Assembly (NCBI GenBank): GCA_036323355.1
Contig: AP028876.1
Location: 1,736,001 to 1,800,000, forward strand
DNA from: Gottschalkiaceae bacterium SANA
GTDB lineage: Bacteria > Bacillota > Clostridia > Tissierellales > GPF-1
Reading direction: 5' to 3'
Length of the DNA: 64,000 nucleotides
The position numbers were made by a program, and so were the translations under genes. Shown one piece after another: positions 24,803 through 33,778 of the stretch. The notes under the pieces were generated by a model, which made no database searches, was not told the origin of the DNA, and saw nothing but the letters and a program-made list of their open reading frames with translations. Each line of letters starts with the position of its first letter. Within the stretch, counting starts at the first letter, position 1.

Positions 24803-24901
24803 CTCATCTTCCGGATTTTCTCCGTAGGATTTAGCACCGTGTATCATTAGATACTGGTTGCCGGGTTTCATAGGGCCTGTCCCTCCACCACTCTTGATAA
24901 G
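24803..24901 (-). promoter_or_regulatory. SAM-I (S-box) riboswitch
   Basis: Read on the minus strand, the leader has the S-box landmarks in order: CTTATCAAGAG at P1, GGTGGAGGGAC, CCCTATGAAACCCGGCAACC and the GGTGCTAAATCC segment, closing with GATGAG that pairs with CTTATC. High SAM should favour the terminator at 24754-24784 and switch off metNIQ. Confidence 0.92.
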
Positions 24902-24920
24902 TGTTATTCAATTGAAACCT

Positions 24921-24949
24921 ATTCTACTTAGTTTTATACAGAAAGTCAA
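24921..24949 (-). promoter_or_regulatory. Promoter of the metNIQ operon
   Basis: On the minus strand TTGACT (24949-24944) and TAGAAT (24926-24921) are spaced 17 bp, directly upstream of the S-box aptamer. Confidence 0.65.
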
Positions 24950-25021
24950 CTCATTTATAGAAAATTATTCAAGTCAGTGAAAAGAGAACGTTTTTTTGTC
25001 TATTCAGCACAAAAAAATGAA

Positions 25022-25050
25022 TTGCTCCTAAGAGAGATCATCGATATAAT
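25022..25050 (+). promoter_or_regulatory. Promoter of the cobalamin operon
   Basis: TTGCTC (25022-25027) and TATAAT (25045-25050) with 17-bp spacing place the start near 25057, at the first base pair of the riboswitch. Confidence 0.6.
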
Positions 25051-25058
25051 AAAAGAGA

Positions 25059-25219
25059 AGTTCATAGGACTATGGTGCGCGCAAGCGTTAAAAGGGAAGT
25101 AGGTGGAATGCCTACACAGCCCCCGCTACTGTAACCGAGACAAACCCTCAAATCCACTGCGAAAGCGGGAAGGGAGGGGGAGGTAGATCGGAAGTCAGGA
25201 AACCTGCCATAATCGAACT
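25059..25219 (+). promoter_or_regulatory. Cobalamin (B12) riboswitch
   Basis: The element is closed by AGTTC/GAACT (25059-25063 with 25215-25219). It contains AGGGAAGTAGGTGGAATGCC, the CCCCCGCTACTGTAACC region, the TCCACTGCG segment and the B12-box-like GGAAGTCAGGAAACCTGCC. These are the landmarks of adenosylcobalamin riboswitches. It precedes a terminator and cobQ, so corrinoid uptake and assembly genes should be repressed when B12 is plentiful. Confidence 0.92.
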
Positions 25220-25262
25220 ATCAATCTTCGGAGGGAAGGTGAAAGGATTGTTGAAATTAACA

Positions 25263-25293
25263 AACCGTATTCCTTGGGGATACGGTTCTTTTT
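25263..25293 (+). terminator. Expression-platform terminator of the B12 riboswitch
   Basis: AACCGTAT (25263-25270) pairs with ATACGGTT (25280-25287), followed by CTTTTT. It lies between the aptamer and the cobQ ribosome binding site. Confidence 0.75.
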
Positions 25294-25309
25294 ATTGGAG
25301 GTGGCAGGA

Positions 25310-26761
25310 ATGAAATTAATGGTTCAAGGAACGGGTTCGTCCGTTGGGAAAAGTTTATTGGTTGCAGGATTTTGTCGTTTGCTTAAGAACGAAGGGGTGA
25401 GCGTCGCTCCCTATAAATCTCAGAATATGGCCCTGAATGCATGGGTGACTAAGGATGGTTTAGAAATGGGACGTGCGCAGGCCGTTCAAGCGGAAGCTGC
25501 AGGGATTGCACCTCATGTGGACATGAATCCAATTTTGTTGAAGCCCAATCGCAGTTTGGGTGCGCAAGTCATTGTAGAAGGACGTGCAAAGGGGCATTTT
25601 CCAGCCCTGGAGTACGAGTGGATGAAACCGGGTTTAAAGCAGGTTGCTAAACGTTCGTTTGATCGGTTGGCAAGTCGCTATGATGCGATTCTTATTGAAG
25701 GTGCAGGTTCACCTGTAGAAATCAATTTACGTAAAAACGATCTGGTAAATATGGGATTTGCAGAAATGGTGAATGCACCTGTAGTTTTGGTCGCAGATAT
25801 TGATCGAGGCGGTGTTTTTGCTCAATTGGTTGGAACCATGACTCTTCTTTCACCAGAGGAGAAGAAAAGGGTCAAGGGCTATATTATTAATAAATTTCGA
25901 GGGGATCAAACCTTATTGATGCCAGGTATTGAGATGGTAAAAAAGTATATGTCGATTCCATGTTTGGGCGTTGTGCCTTATATGGAGGGGCTGTTAATTG
26001 ACGATGAAGATAGTGTGACTACTCGGATTGATTACAAGAAAAAAGAGGTGGGATTGCCGTCTGTAGGCATTGTACAATATCCTCATGCGTCAAATCTATC
26101 GGATTTTACACCTCTGGAAATGGAGGACGGTATCACATTGCATTATGTGAAGACACCCGAAGAAATTACATCCATGGATGCCATCATTCTGCCGGGTAGT
26201 AAGCATACCTTACATGATTTGAATTGGTTGAAGGAAACTGGTTGTGTCAAGGCTTTGAAAAAAATACATAAAGCGGGCCTTCCAATTCTCGGGATCTGTG
26301 GCGGTTATCAAATTTTAGGTAGGCAATTGGAAGATTCTATGGGTGTAGAAGGAAAAGAATGCAGAGAAACAGGACTCGGATTATTGAATGTTCGTACAAG
26401 AATGGATAGTCAAAAAACAACACAAAAATCAAATCTAAATTGGGACAATCATGTTCTTCAAGGATATGAGATCCATCAGGGTGTAACCGAGCCGATTTTT
26501 GAAAAGAGACATTGGATGGAAAATGAAAGAAAAGAGTGCTTGGGCATGAAGGAAGCCCATGTTATGGGCACCTATCTGCATGGACTTTTTGAAAATGCAA
26601 GCTTTCGAGAATGGTTTTTAGAAGAAATGGGTGCGAATTTCGGGAATTGGGAATATCAAACCAAGAAAGAAGAGTCCTATAACCGATGGGCTGCACACCT
26701 GGAAGCCTGTGTGGATTGGCCCATGATCCATACGATTTTAGAAGAGAGCGAGAGCTTGTAA
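25310..26761 (+). CDS. cobQ: Cobyric acid synthase
   Basis: This amidates the b, d, e and g side chains of adenosyl-cobyrinic acid a,c-diamide using glutamine. The 483-residue protein has the P-loop-like VQGTGSSVGKSLLVAG at its start and a C-terminal glutamine amidotransferase domain with nucleophile Cys in GICGGYQILG and catalytic His in TYLHGLFEN. The ATG at 25310 has TTGGAGGTGG upstream. An in-frame start at 25274 is excluded because it lies in the terminator stem. It is the first gene of the riboswitch operon and shares the A of TAATG with cbiB. Confidence 0.95.
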   Translation: MKLMVQGTGSSVGKSLLVAGFCRLLKNEGVSVAPYKSQNMALNAWVTKDGLEMGRAQAVQAEAAGIAPHVDMNPILLKPNRSLGAQVIVEGRAKGHFPALEYEWMKPGLKQVAKRSFDRLASRYDAILIEGAGSPVEINLRKNDLVNMGFAEMVNAPVVLVADIDRGGVFAQLVGTMTLLSPEEKKRVKGYIINKFRGDQTLLMPGIEMVKKYMSIPCLGVVPYMEGLLIDDEDSVTTRIDYKKKEVGLPSVGIVQYPHASNLSDFTPLEMEDGITLHYVKTPEEITSMDAIILPGSKHTLHDLNWLKETGCVKALKKIHKAGLPILGICGGYQILGRQLEDSMGVEGKECRETGLGLLNVRTRMDSQKTTQKSNLNWDNHVLQGYEIHQGVTEPIFEKRHWMENERKECLGMKEAHVMGTYLHGLFENASFREWFLEEMGANFGNWEYQTKKEESYNRWAAHLEACVDWPMIHTILEESESL

Positions 26762-27699
26762 TGGGTCCGTGGATCATGCTAGTGACGGATGCAATTTTTG
26801 GAGATCCACTTTCGATTCCGCATCCTGTCATTGGGATTGGAAAAATCATAACGTGGTGGGAAAAACGCTGGTATGGAGAAAGAGCCCAGAGAGTGAGAGG
26901 CTTTTGTTTTTTGATCTCGGTGCTTGCAACAACAGGCTTTCTTGCCTATCTCATTCATCTTTCAATTCGTAATTTTGCTGGTGGATGGATTTTAGAATCG
27001 ATGGTGTGCGGTTGGTTCTTGGCAACCAAAAGTTTGGTTGGAGTCGGTGATCAGATGACCCGCATCTTTCAGGTAGAGGGTATTCGAGGAGCGAGAAAAC
27101 AGGTTGGGAATTTTGTCAGTCGGGATACCGACCAACTTACAGAATCTGATGTCTTGCGCGCAACGATAGAGACAATGGCTGAGAATGTTGTCGACGGAGT
27201 GATTTCACCGATTTGTTTTTACTATTTGGGTATGATCCTAGGAAGCCCTTTGGTCGGAATCGTTTTTTATAAAAGCATAAACACTTTGGACTCTATGGTG
27301 GGTTATCGAAATAAACGATATGGTCGATTTGGTACGGCGTCCGCTCGACTTGATGATTTTGCCAACTGGTTACCGGCACGTTTAAGCGCTGGCTTGATCC
27401 TTGTGGCAGGTGGCTTGACCGGTGGAAAGTTTGCTAGGGGATGGCGGATTATGAAAAGAGATCGACATCTTCACGACAGTCCCAATTCTGCATATGCGGA
27501 GGCTAGTATGGCAGGGGTTTATGGCTGCAAGTTGGGTGGACCGGCTAGTTATTTTGGCATAAGAGAAGAAAGGCCCTGGATTGGACAGGGATTGTCTGAT
27601 CCGACCTGGGACTTGCTAAATCGAGTTAAATGCAACGTTTGGGTGTCACAGATATTGTTTGTTGGATTGGTGGAAGGAGGACGATTGATATGGGGTTAA
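26761..27699 (+). CDS. cbiB: Adenosylcobinamide-phosphate synthase (CbiB/CobD family)
   Basis: This membrane enzyme joins aminopropanol phosphate, or aminopropanol, to adenosylcobyric acid. The 312-residue protein has several hydrophobic segments and the family motifs DAIFGDPLSIPHPV, SRDTDQLTESDVLRATIETMAEN and GPASYFG. The ATG overlaps the cobQ stop by one base. The upstream site is weak (GAGAG), so translation probably depends on coupling. The downstream decarboxylase supplies the aminopropanol phosphate. Confidence 0.94.
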   Translation: MGPWIMLVTDAIFGDPLSIPHPVIGIGKIITWWEKRWYGERAQRVRGFCFLISVLATTGFLAYLIHLSIRNFAGGWILESMVCGWFLATKSLVGVGDQMTRIFQVEGIRGARKQVGNFVSRDTDQLTESDVLRATIETMAENVVDGVISPICFYYLGMILGSPLVGIVFYKSINTLDSMVGYRNKRYGRFGTASARLDDFANWLPARLSAGLILVAGGLTGGKFARGWRIMKRDRHLHDSPNSAYAEASMAGVYGCKLGGPASYFGIREERPWIGQGLSDPTWDLLNRVKCNVWVSQILFVGLVEGGRLIWG

Positions 27700-28727
27700 A
27701 TCCACATGGTGGTGACCACCACAAAGAGCATAAGAAAATGATCGACTTCAGTGTGAATGTTCATCCCTTGGGTTTTCCAAAGGGATTAAAACAAATTCTG
27801 AATGATCAGGTTGATCTTTTGCCCTATTATCCTGAGATTGACGGCTATCATGCAAGGGGAGAGTTGGCTGAAGTCCTAGATGTGTCAAGAGATGAACTGA
27901 TTTTGGGAAATGGCGCAGTCGAATTAATTTACCTTTATGCGCGCCTGTGCCGAGGAAAAAACGTTTTAATCATTGGTCCAACCTTCAATGAGTACGAACG
28001 AGGATTTCGCTTGGCCGGTGCCCATGTGTCCCACTTTTTCACTCGAGAAGAAGAGGGTTTTGCTGTATCAACCGCGAAACTGGAGTCTCATTTAAAGAAT
28101 CATAGTGAGATCCAGGTTGTTGTTCTCTGTCATCCTAACAATCCAACAGGAAGTGGAGTCAATCAGATTGAGGACTTCCTTCAAGCGGTTGGAGATAGAG
28201 AATTGCTGGTAGATGAGTCTTTCTGGGAGTTTACTGATCTTGATAGTTTTTTACCATATATCAATAAAAATCGAGTATTGGTTCTTCGGTCTATGACCAA
28301 GTTTTATGCTTTAGCTGGCTTGCGGGTGGGGTATGCTTGCGGATCAAAGGAACTGATTGCGCGAATGACGAATGAAAAAGAACCTTGGACCTTGAATCAA
28401 TTTGCCCTTGCAAGCATACCGTATTTGATTCAAGCGGAGTCTTATCAAAAAGAGGTTCGCGAATGGGTGTTTAAAGAAAAGCAGTTGTTTCTACAGGCTT
28501 TACAAGCAGAGTCTTCATGGATCGTATATCCGGGTCACGCAAATTTTGTTTTAGTCAAATTTCCATTCGAACTGACTGCGATCAGGGAAGCAATGAAGAA
28601 AGAGGGATTTTATTTTCGCATTTGTACGGACTTTCAAAACTTGGGTCCAAATTTCGGGAGATTTACCATACGCGATCATGAAGAGGGGATTGCATTAATT
28701 AGGTATTTACAGGGAGGACAAAGATGA
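27690..28727 (+). CDS. cobD: Threonine-phosphate decarboxylase
   Basis: This PLP enzyme converts L-threonine phosphate to (R)-1-amino-2-propanol phosphate, the linker of the cobalamin nucleotide loop. The 345-residue aminotransferase-fold protein begins with the family pattern NPHGGDHHKEH and IDFSVNVHPLG, and the PLP-binding Lys lies in RSMTKFYALAGLRVGY. The ATG at 27690 has GGAAGGAGG upstream and overlaps cbiB by 10 bp. A protein of the HisC family is excluded by the NPHGG start and the context. Confidence 0.92.
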   Translation: MGLNPHGGDHHKEHKKMIDFSVNVHPLGFPKGLKQILNDQVDLLPYYPEIDGYHARGELAEVLDVSRDELILGNGAVELIYLYARLCRGKNVLIIGPTFNEYERGFRLAGAHVSHFFTREEEGFAVSTAKLESHLKNHSEIQVVVLCHPNNPTGSGVNQIEDFLQAVGDRELLVDESFWEFTDLDSFLPYINKNRVLVLRSMTKFYALAGLRVGYACGSKELIARMTNEKEPWTLNQFALASIPYLIQAESYQKEVREWVFKEKQLFLQALQAESSWIVYPGHANFVLVKFPFELTAIREAMKKEGFYFRICTDFQNLGPNFGRFTIRDHEEGIALIRYLQGGQR

Positions 28728-29962
28728 AAAAGAAATGGTTAGCACTTATCGTAGTAGCGGCAATGCTTCTGGGAACGATGGGAACTGGATTTGCTGCAAC
28801 GGCAGCGATTGAGTCGTCAGATGCAGCTGCTGAATATCAAATTATCGTGATTAACGATCGGAGCCTTATCGCTGTTAGTGATATCATCAGTCTTGGATAC
28901 GATGTTGTACAAAACGGGAAATTTATCGATATTAAGGATTCAACGACAAACTTTCTTTTTGAATTGGGATCGCGAGTGGTTGGTGTAAACGAGATCGAAG
29001 TGAAGATCGATGCGGCTCCTATTAAGAACGGCAATGAAAGTTATATCCCAATGGCCTTCTTTTTTGAGGTTTTGAACTATGAAGTGAGTTGGAATCAAAC
29101 TCTGGGTAAAATTGAAATTGAAAAACGGGCTGATACGCTATATCCAGTGAAGATTGAAAGTTTTGGGTTCGTTTATGATTGCGCAAAACCAGCTAAAACC
29201 ATTTCTTCTACAGCACCAAGCGTAACAGAACTTCTTTTTTCCATTGGTGCAGGGGAACGGATTCAAACCCGATCAAGCTATTGCGACTATCCAGCTCAAG
29301 CGTCGCAAATTCCCGCAGCTGGAAGTCTCTACGACCCAAGTATTGAGGTGATCGTTGCGGCGGCTCCGGAGGTTTTAATTGCTCAAACCCATTTCAAGCC
29401 TGAAGTCTTGGTTCAATTAACAAAAGCAGGAATTGATGTGGTGGCGGTGGAATCTCCATCTACCATTGATGGAATGGTAGCCCTTGTGAAACAATTAGGG
29501 GTAATTACTGGTAATGAAGCCGAGGCAAGAGCCCTTGCAACGAGTATGGAGCAAAGGGTTCAAAGAACTCGAAATTTGGTGAAAAATGTACAACGACCTA
29601 ATGTTTATTATGTGGTTGGTACCGGACAATGGGGTGAATATACCGCAACAAGTGATACCTTTATCAATGATGTCATGCAAACTGCCGGTTTGAACAATGT
29701 TGCAGCAAACGCAACAGGATGGAAATATTCATTAGAAAAGCTGGTTGAACAGGATCCTGAAAGTATATTGGGCGGTGCATATAATTTGGATACCATGCGA
29801 ACCAGTGAGAATTATGCAATACTTACAGCCGTGCAAAACAATCAATTGTTTGATATCGACGAAAATGTCTATAGCCGACCAGCGCTTCGTATTATTGATG
29901 TTGGTATCCCTGAATTGTTAAAACTTTTTCATCCTGATCTTGACCGATCCCTAATTGAGTAG
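28724..29962 (+). CDS. BtuF-like corrinoid-binding protein with an N-terminal copper-amine-oxidase-like domain
   Basis: The 412-residue protein has a signal peptide with an Ala-rich cleavage region near residue 25 but no lipobox Cys. A beta-rich N-terminal domain (about residues 35-135, with IIVINDRSLIAVSDIISLGY and SYIPMAFFFEVLNYEVSW) resembles the repeated domain of copper amine oxidase N-termini found in Gram-positive wall proteins. The rest (about 150-412) is a class III substrate-binding protein of the FecB/BtuF type. It should capture cobalamin or cobinamide for the permease and ATPase encoded next. How it is held at the membrane is unclear. It overlaps cobD by 4 bp. Confidence 0.85.
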   Translation: MKKKWLALIVVAAMLLGTMGTGFAATAAIESSDAAAEYQIIVINDRSLIAVSDIISLGYDVVQNGKFIDIKDSTTNFLFELGSRVVGVNEIEVKIDAAPIKNGNESYIPMAFFFEVLNYEVSWNQTLGKIEIEKRADTLYPVKIESFGFVYDCAKPAKTISSTAPSVTELLFSIGAGERIQTRSSYCDYPAQASQIPAAGSLYDPSIEVIVAAAPEVLIAQTHFKPEVLVQLTKAGIDVVAVESPSTIDGMVALVKQLGVITGNEAEARALATSMEQRVQRTRNLVKNVQRPNVYYVVGTGQWGEYTATSDTFINDVMQTAGLNNVAANATGWKYSLEKLVEQDPESILGGAYNLDTMRTSENYAILTAVQNNQLFDIDENVYSRPALRIIDVGIPELLKLFHPDLDRSLIE

Positions 29963-29966
29963 GACG

Positions 29967-30995
29967 ATGATTTTAAAAACGAAAACACAAAAATATTTAG
30001 GGATTGTGGCTTTGATCATTGGATTGTTTATTCTAATCGTTTTTGCAGTGGGATTTGGTGCTGTACAAATTCCTTGGCGATCGGTTGTGCGCATTATGTT
30101 AGATGGGGTTTTCGGTCGAACTTCCATTGACGAGCATACACGCTTTATCGTTTTAAATCTGCGAATCCCAAGGATTCTTATGGCAGTGATGGTAGGAATG
30201 TTGTTATCTCTAGTGGGCACATCCTACCAGGCTGTTTTCAAGAATCCCATGGCGGATCCCTATCTCTTAGGGACATCATCCGGGGCTGCCTTGGGAGCTA
30301 CCTTGGCCCTTTTGGTGCCGCAATTACAAGTGTTCGGCTATTTTGGGGTAACGGTCTTTGCATTCTTAGGTGCGATAACAACAACCCTGATTGTCTATTT
30401 TCTAGCAAAATCAGGCAATCAAATTTCTACGGTTTCGCTTTTGTTAAGCGGAATTATTATGAGTTCTTTTCTCTCAGCGATTATATCCCTATTGATGATT
30501 TTTCATCACGAAGAAATCGCCATGATCTATAATTGGACCTTGGGATCTTTTAATGGTGCTTCCTGGTCGGGACTGAAATTAGCCGTTCCGATTCTTGGCA
30601 TTGGTAATTTCGTTATGAGTTTTTGGGCGAAAGATTTAAATGTCCTCCTCTTGGGTGATGCTCAAGCCTATAGTCTGGGAATTGATGCCCAGAATGTGAA
30701 ACGAAAAATTTTGATTCTTTCTTCTATTTTAGCGGCTGTAGCGGTTTCTATGAGTGGAATCATTGGATTTGTAGGCTTGATTGTGCCTCATTTCTTTAGA
30801 ATGATCGTGGGTCCGGATCATCGGTATTTGTTGATATATGCAACACTCGGCGGTGGCGTATTTCTCTTGCTTTGTGACACAATTGCACGCAGTCTATTAT
30901 CCAACGCAGAAATTCCTGTTGGGGTTGTTACTGCAATTTTAGGCGCTCCATTTTTTATGATCTTATTGTATCGAACCAAGCAAGGAAAGGAGTAG
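29967..30995 (+). CDS. btuC: Corrinoid ABC transporter permease (BtuC/FecCD family)
   Basis: The 342-residue protein has about ten hydrophobic segments and the family blocks RIPRILMAVMVG, MADPYLLGTSSGAALGA and IGFVGLIVPHFFRMIVGPDHR. The family also serves siderophores. The riboswitch and the surrounding cobalamin genes point to a corrinoid. The ATG at 29967 has an AGGA just before it. A TTG at 29955 is a less likely alternative. Confidence 0.9.
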   Translation: MILKTKTQKYLGIVALIIGLFILIVFAVGFGAVQIPWRSVVRIMLDGVFGRTSIDEHTRFIVLNLRIPRILMAVMVGMLLSLVGTSYQAVFKNPMADPYLLGTSSGAALGATLALLVPQLQVFGYFGVTVFAFLGAITTTLIVYFLAKSGNQISTVSLLLSGIIMSSFLSAIISLLMIFHHEEIAMIYNWTLGSFNGASWSGLKLAVPILGIGNFVMSFWAKDLNVLLLGDAQAYSLGIDAQNVKRKILILSSILAAVAVSMSGIIGFVGLIVPHFFRMIVGPDHRYLLIYATLGGGVFLLLCDTIARSLLSNAEIPVGVVTAILGAPFFMILLYRTKQGKE

Positions 30996-30998
30996 GCG

Positions 30999-31766
30999 AT
31001 GAAGTATGAAGTGAATCAATTGGCTTTTTCGTATGGTAAAAAGCCTATTATCTCAAACTTGAGTTTTTCTTTGCATGAGGGAGAGTGGCTGACTGTCTTG
31101 GGTCCCAATGGATGCGGAAAATCAACTTTAATTTCAGTTTTGCTTCGGATTTTAGAAAAAAACAAAGGCCAAATTACATTTGAAGGAAAGTCTTTGGATG
31201 GGTGGGATCGTAAGGATTTGGCTCGCCGCGTGGCAGTTGTTTATCAAAAGAATGAAATTCCTTTTGGATTTACCGTACGCGAGATCATCGAAATGGGTCG
31301 ATATCCCTATCAAGGACGTTGGAATCGATGGAGCCAAGCTGATGAAAATGCAGTTCAAAAAGCCCTGGCTTTGACTCAGACCGTCGAGTTTTCTGAAAAA
31401 AGCTTTCGAGAATTGAGCGGCGGGGAGCAGCAGCGGGTATTAATTGCGCGAGCAATTGCTCAAGAACCAGAGGTCTTGATCTTGGATGAACCCATTGCTC
31501 ATCTAGACTTGCGGTTTCAATATGAAGTCTTACGCCTTTGTCAAAAACTGCAAAAAGACCAGGGGATGACTATTCTTTCTGTGTTGCATGAAATTAATTT
31601 AGCGGCGGAATTCAGTGATCGACTGTTATTGATGAATCATGGAACTGCCCTTGCGAAGGGAATTCCTTCGGATGTGGTGGTCCCTCAATTGATCAAAGAA
31701 GCCTATGGAATCAATATTGAAATAGTACAAAAAAACGGAAAACCGTATTTGTTTCCCATCTTTTAG
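30999..31766 (+). CDS. btuD: Corrinoid ABC transporter ATP-binding protein (BtuD/FepC family)
   Basis: The 255-residue ATPase has Walker A GPNGCGKST, the signature LSGGEQQRV, Walker B LILDEPIAHLD and the switch His in SVLHEINLAAEF. It powers the BtuC-like permease encoded 3 bases upstream. AGGAAAGGAG precedes the ATG. Confidence 0.92.
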   Translation: MKYEVNQLAFSYGKKPIISNLSFSLHEGEWLTVLGPNGCGKSTLISVLLRILEKNKGQITFEGKSLDGWDRKDLARRVAVVYQKNEIPFGFTVREIIEMGRYPYQGRWNRWSQADENAVQKALALTQTVEFSEKSFRELSGGEQQRVLIARAIAQEPEVLILDEPIAHLDLRFQYEVLRLCQKLQKDQGMTILSVLHEINLAAEFSDRLLLMNHGTALAKGIPSDVVVPQLIKEAYGINIEIVQKNGKPYLFPIF

Positions 31767-31774
31767 GAGGGCAT

Positions 31775-32347
31775 ATGATTCAATTAGTAACGGGTGGCGC
31801 CCGAAGTGGTAAAAGCCGATATGCAGAAAAATTGGCCAATCGTTCGGAAAATGTAACCTATATTGCAACGGCACTACCTATCGACGATGCAATGATAGAT
31901 CGAATTAAACATCATCAACAATCTCGTCCCCAGACGTGGAAAACCCTGGAACGAGATCGCGATTTTCATCTTGTGCGAGATCAAGAAGTTTGGCAAAATG
32001 CCAGTCTCTTTCTCTTGGACTGTGTTACGATTATGGTGACTAATCATATGATGGATGCTGGACTTGATTATGATGCATGTACCATGGATGAAATTAATCA
32101 ACTGGAAACGTGTATCTTGGCTCAAATCAAAGAATTGCTCGATCAAGCGGTTATGGATAAAAAAGATCTTGTGATCGTGACCAATGAAGTGGGGCTGGGT
32201 TTGGTACCCTCCTATCTTCTAGGAAATTATTTTAGGGATATTGCGGGCCGGGTGAACCAGTATATCGCAGAACGAGCAGATGAGGTCTATCTCTGTGTAT
32301 CTGGCATACCGGTGTGCATCAAAGGAGATCAAGCTCATGTTTGCTAA
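31775..32347 (+). CDS. cobU: Adenosylcobinamide kinase/guanylyltransferase
   Basis: This phosphorylates adenosylcobinamide and then attaches GMP to give adenosyl-GDP-cobinamide. The 190-residue protein has the P-loop TGGARSGKSRYAE at residues 5-17, the HHQQSRPQTW block containing the guanylylated His, and VTNEVGLGLVP. A TAGGAGG site precedes the ATG. The cobS gene overlaps its end by 11 bp. Confidence 0.95.
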   Translation: MIQLVTGGARSGKSRYAEKLANRSENVTYIATALPIDDAMIDRIKHHQQSRPQTWKTLERDRDFHLVRDQEVWQNASLFLLDCVTIMVTNHMMDAGLDYDACTMDEINQLETCILAQIKELLDQAVMDKKDLVIVTNEVGLGLVPSYLLGNYFRDIAGRVNQYIAERADEVYLCVSGIPVCIKGDQAHVC

Positions 32348-33065
32348 ATTTCGTGCTGCATTTGCATTTATGACACGATTGCCTGTGCCCATTCAAGATG
32401 GAGATTTTGATACTCTACCAAAAACTGCACCTCTCTTTCCTCTGATTGGACTGATCATTGGTTCGGCCATGTATGCACTCACCTTAGGATTAGCAGCCCT
32501 AGGCATTGATTCGGGCAGTGTGCAGATGATTTTAGTCTTGATGGCCTATTATCTAATCTGCGGAGGCATTCATCTCGATGGAGTGGCAGATCTTTGGGAT
32601 GGAATGAATTGCGGTGGCGATAGAGCTAAAATATTTCAAGCCATGACCGACAGCAATGTTGGATCTTTTGGTGTACTTGGATTGATCTTTCTTGTCGGTC
32701 TAGCCGCTATGGGTTCTTATCACGCGACAAAACTCAGTTTGCTCTTTTTTCCCATTGTTGGGAGAACCATGGCCTTATTATTAATCAGCATACATACAGC
32801 GGCCAAGAGTTCAGGATTGGGGAAGCCCATGATTGATAATTGTGGAAGGAAAACAGCGATTTTTGCTCTTGCTATTCTGGCTGTTATCGCCTTTTTAATA
32901 CCTGGGAGTCTTGTGGCCTACGGTGCAATTGCTTTGTTGTACCTAATTAAGCTCCGACCTTTTTTTAAACGAATTGGCGGCGTCACAGGAGATGGAATTG
33001 GTTTTACGATTGAAATGTCGCAGTGGATGTTTCTTTTATTCATTCAAGGAGGATCATTGCTTTGA
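32337..33065 (+). CDS. cobS: Adenosylcobinamide-GDP ribazoletransferase
   Basis: This membrane enzyme joins adenosyl-GDP-cobinamide with alpha-ribazole or its phosphate in the last step of the nucleotide loop pathway. The 242-residue protein has multiple hydrophobic segments and the metal-binding block GGIHLDGVADLWDGMNCGG, followed by DSNVGSFGV. The ATG at 32337 lies within the end of cobU with AAAGGAG 9 bases upstream. Confidence 0.95.
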   Translation: MFAKFRAAFAFMTRLPVPIQDGDFDTLPKTAPLFPLIGLIIGSAMYALTLGLAALGIDSGSVQMILVLMAYYLICGGIHLDGVADLWDGMNCGGDRAKIFQAMTDSNVGSFGVLGLIFLVGLAAMGSYHATKLSLLFFPIVGRTMALLLISIHTAAKSSGLGKPMIDNCGRKTAIFALAILAVIAFLIPGSLVAYGAIALLYLIKLRPFFKRIGGVTGDGIGFTIEMSQWMFLLFIQGGSLL

Positions 33066-33778
33066 AATATAGAGATTTGACTTTGAGAAAATTTAGCAGG
33101 AATGAAACCTTGGTCATAGCCTGTGATTCTTATGGGGGCATCGGGAATTTAGCTTTGGACCATATACAGGTTGAACCGGAAATCGTGGGTTATTATACAG
33201 CGCTCTTGTGTTTAAAAGAGTGTGCTTCCATACAGGCTGAGCCCATTTGCTTGGTTAATTTGGTCTCGGCTTCTTTTGAGCCGACTGGCAAGGGAATTTT
33301 AAAAGGGATTAGACAGGCCCTAGAGGAGGCTGGCATTCCAGATCTTCCTGTTAATGGAAGTTCTGAGGAAAATTTTTCGGTTCAGCAGACCGGCGGAGGC
33401 ATGACACTTCTAGCAAAATTAAAAGGGGAATTTCTATTCCCCGAGTTTCAAGTTGGAGATCGTCTTTATTTGATTGGGGAACCCTCTGTTGGGGATGAGG
33501 TCATTGGTAACCAAAAGAAACTAGTTACCTTGGATAAAATTAAAGAAATCGCCCAACTTCCCACTTGTATAGAGATTGTGCCTCTTGGTTCCAATGGTTA
33601 TCAAACGGAGATCAATCGATATGAAGACATGGGGTGGAAGATTACGATAGCCCCAGAGATGGGAAAGTTTAATCGTTCGGCAGGCCCTGCAACAGCTGCT
33701 ATTGCAGTCATACGTGGCCAACTGACAGAAACGGAAAACTCAATTCCTCAGCGATGGCTAGGAAGGATCGAAGCATGA
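33062..33778 (+). CDS. AIR-synthase (PurM)-like protein, candidate alpha-ribazole kinase
   Basis: The 238-residue protein resembles the ATP-binding AIR synthase superfamily (PurM, ThiL, SelD). It has an N-terminal acidic/Gly segment VIACDSYGGIG, a central GGGM, and a C-terminal half with LPTCIEIVPLGSNGY. The start is a TTG at 33062 with AAGGAGG 9 bases upstream, overlapping the cobS stop as TTGA. It is the last cobalamin-side gene and no cobT is in the operon. A kinase that makes alpha-ribazole phosphate (CblS-like) would fill that gap. The function is inferred from fold and position only. Confidence 0.6.
   Translation: MKYRDLTLRKFSRNETLVIACDSYGGIGNLALDHIQVEPEIVGYYTALLCLKECASIQAEPICLVNLVSASFEPTGKGILKGIRQALEEAGIPDLPVNGSSEENFSVQQTGGGMTLLAKLKGEFLFPEFQVGDRLYLIGEPSVGDEVIGNQKKLVTLDKIKEIAQLPTCIEIVPLGSNGYQTEINRYEDMGWKITIAPEMGKFNRSAGPATAAIAVIRGQLTETENSIPQRWLGRIEA

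Noticed and set aside
25274-25309. A cobQ start at 25274
   Set aside because: It lies in the riboswitch terminator stem and has no ribosome binding site. The ATG at 25310 fits CobQ.
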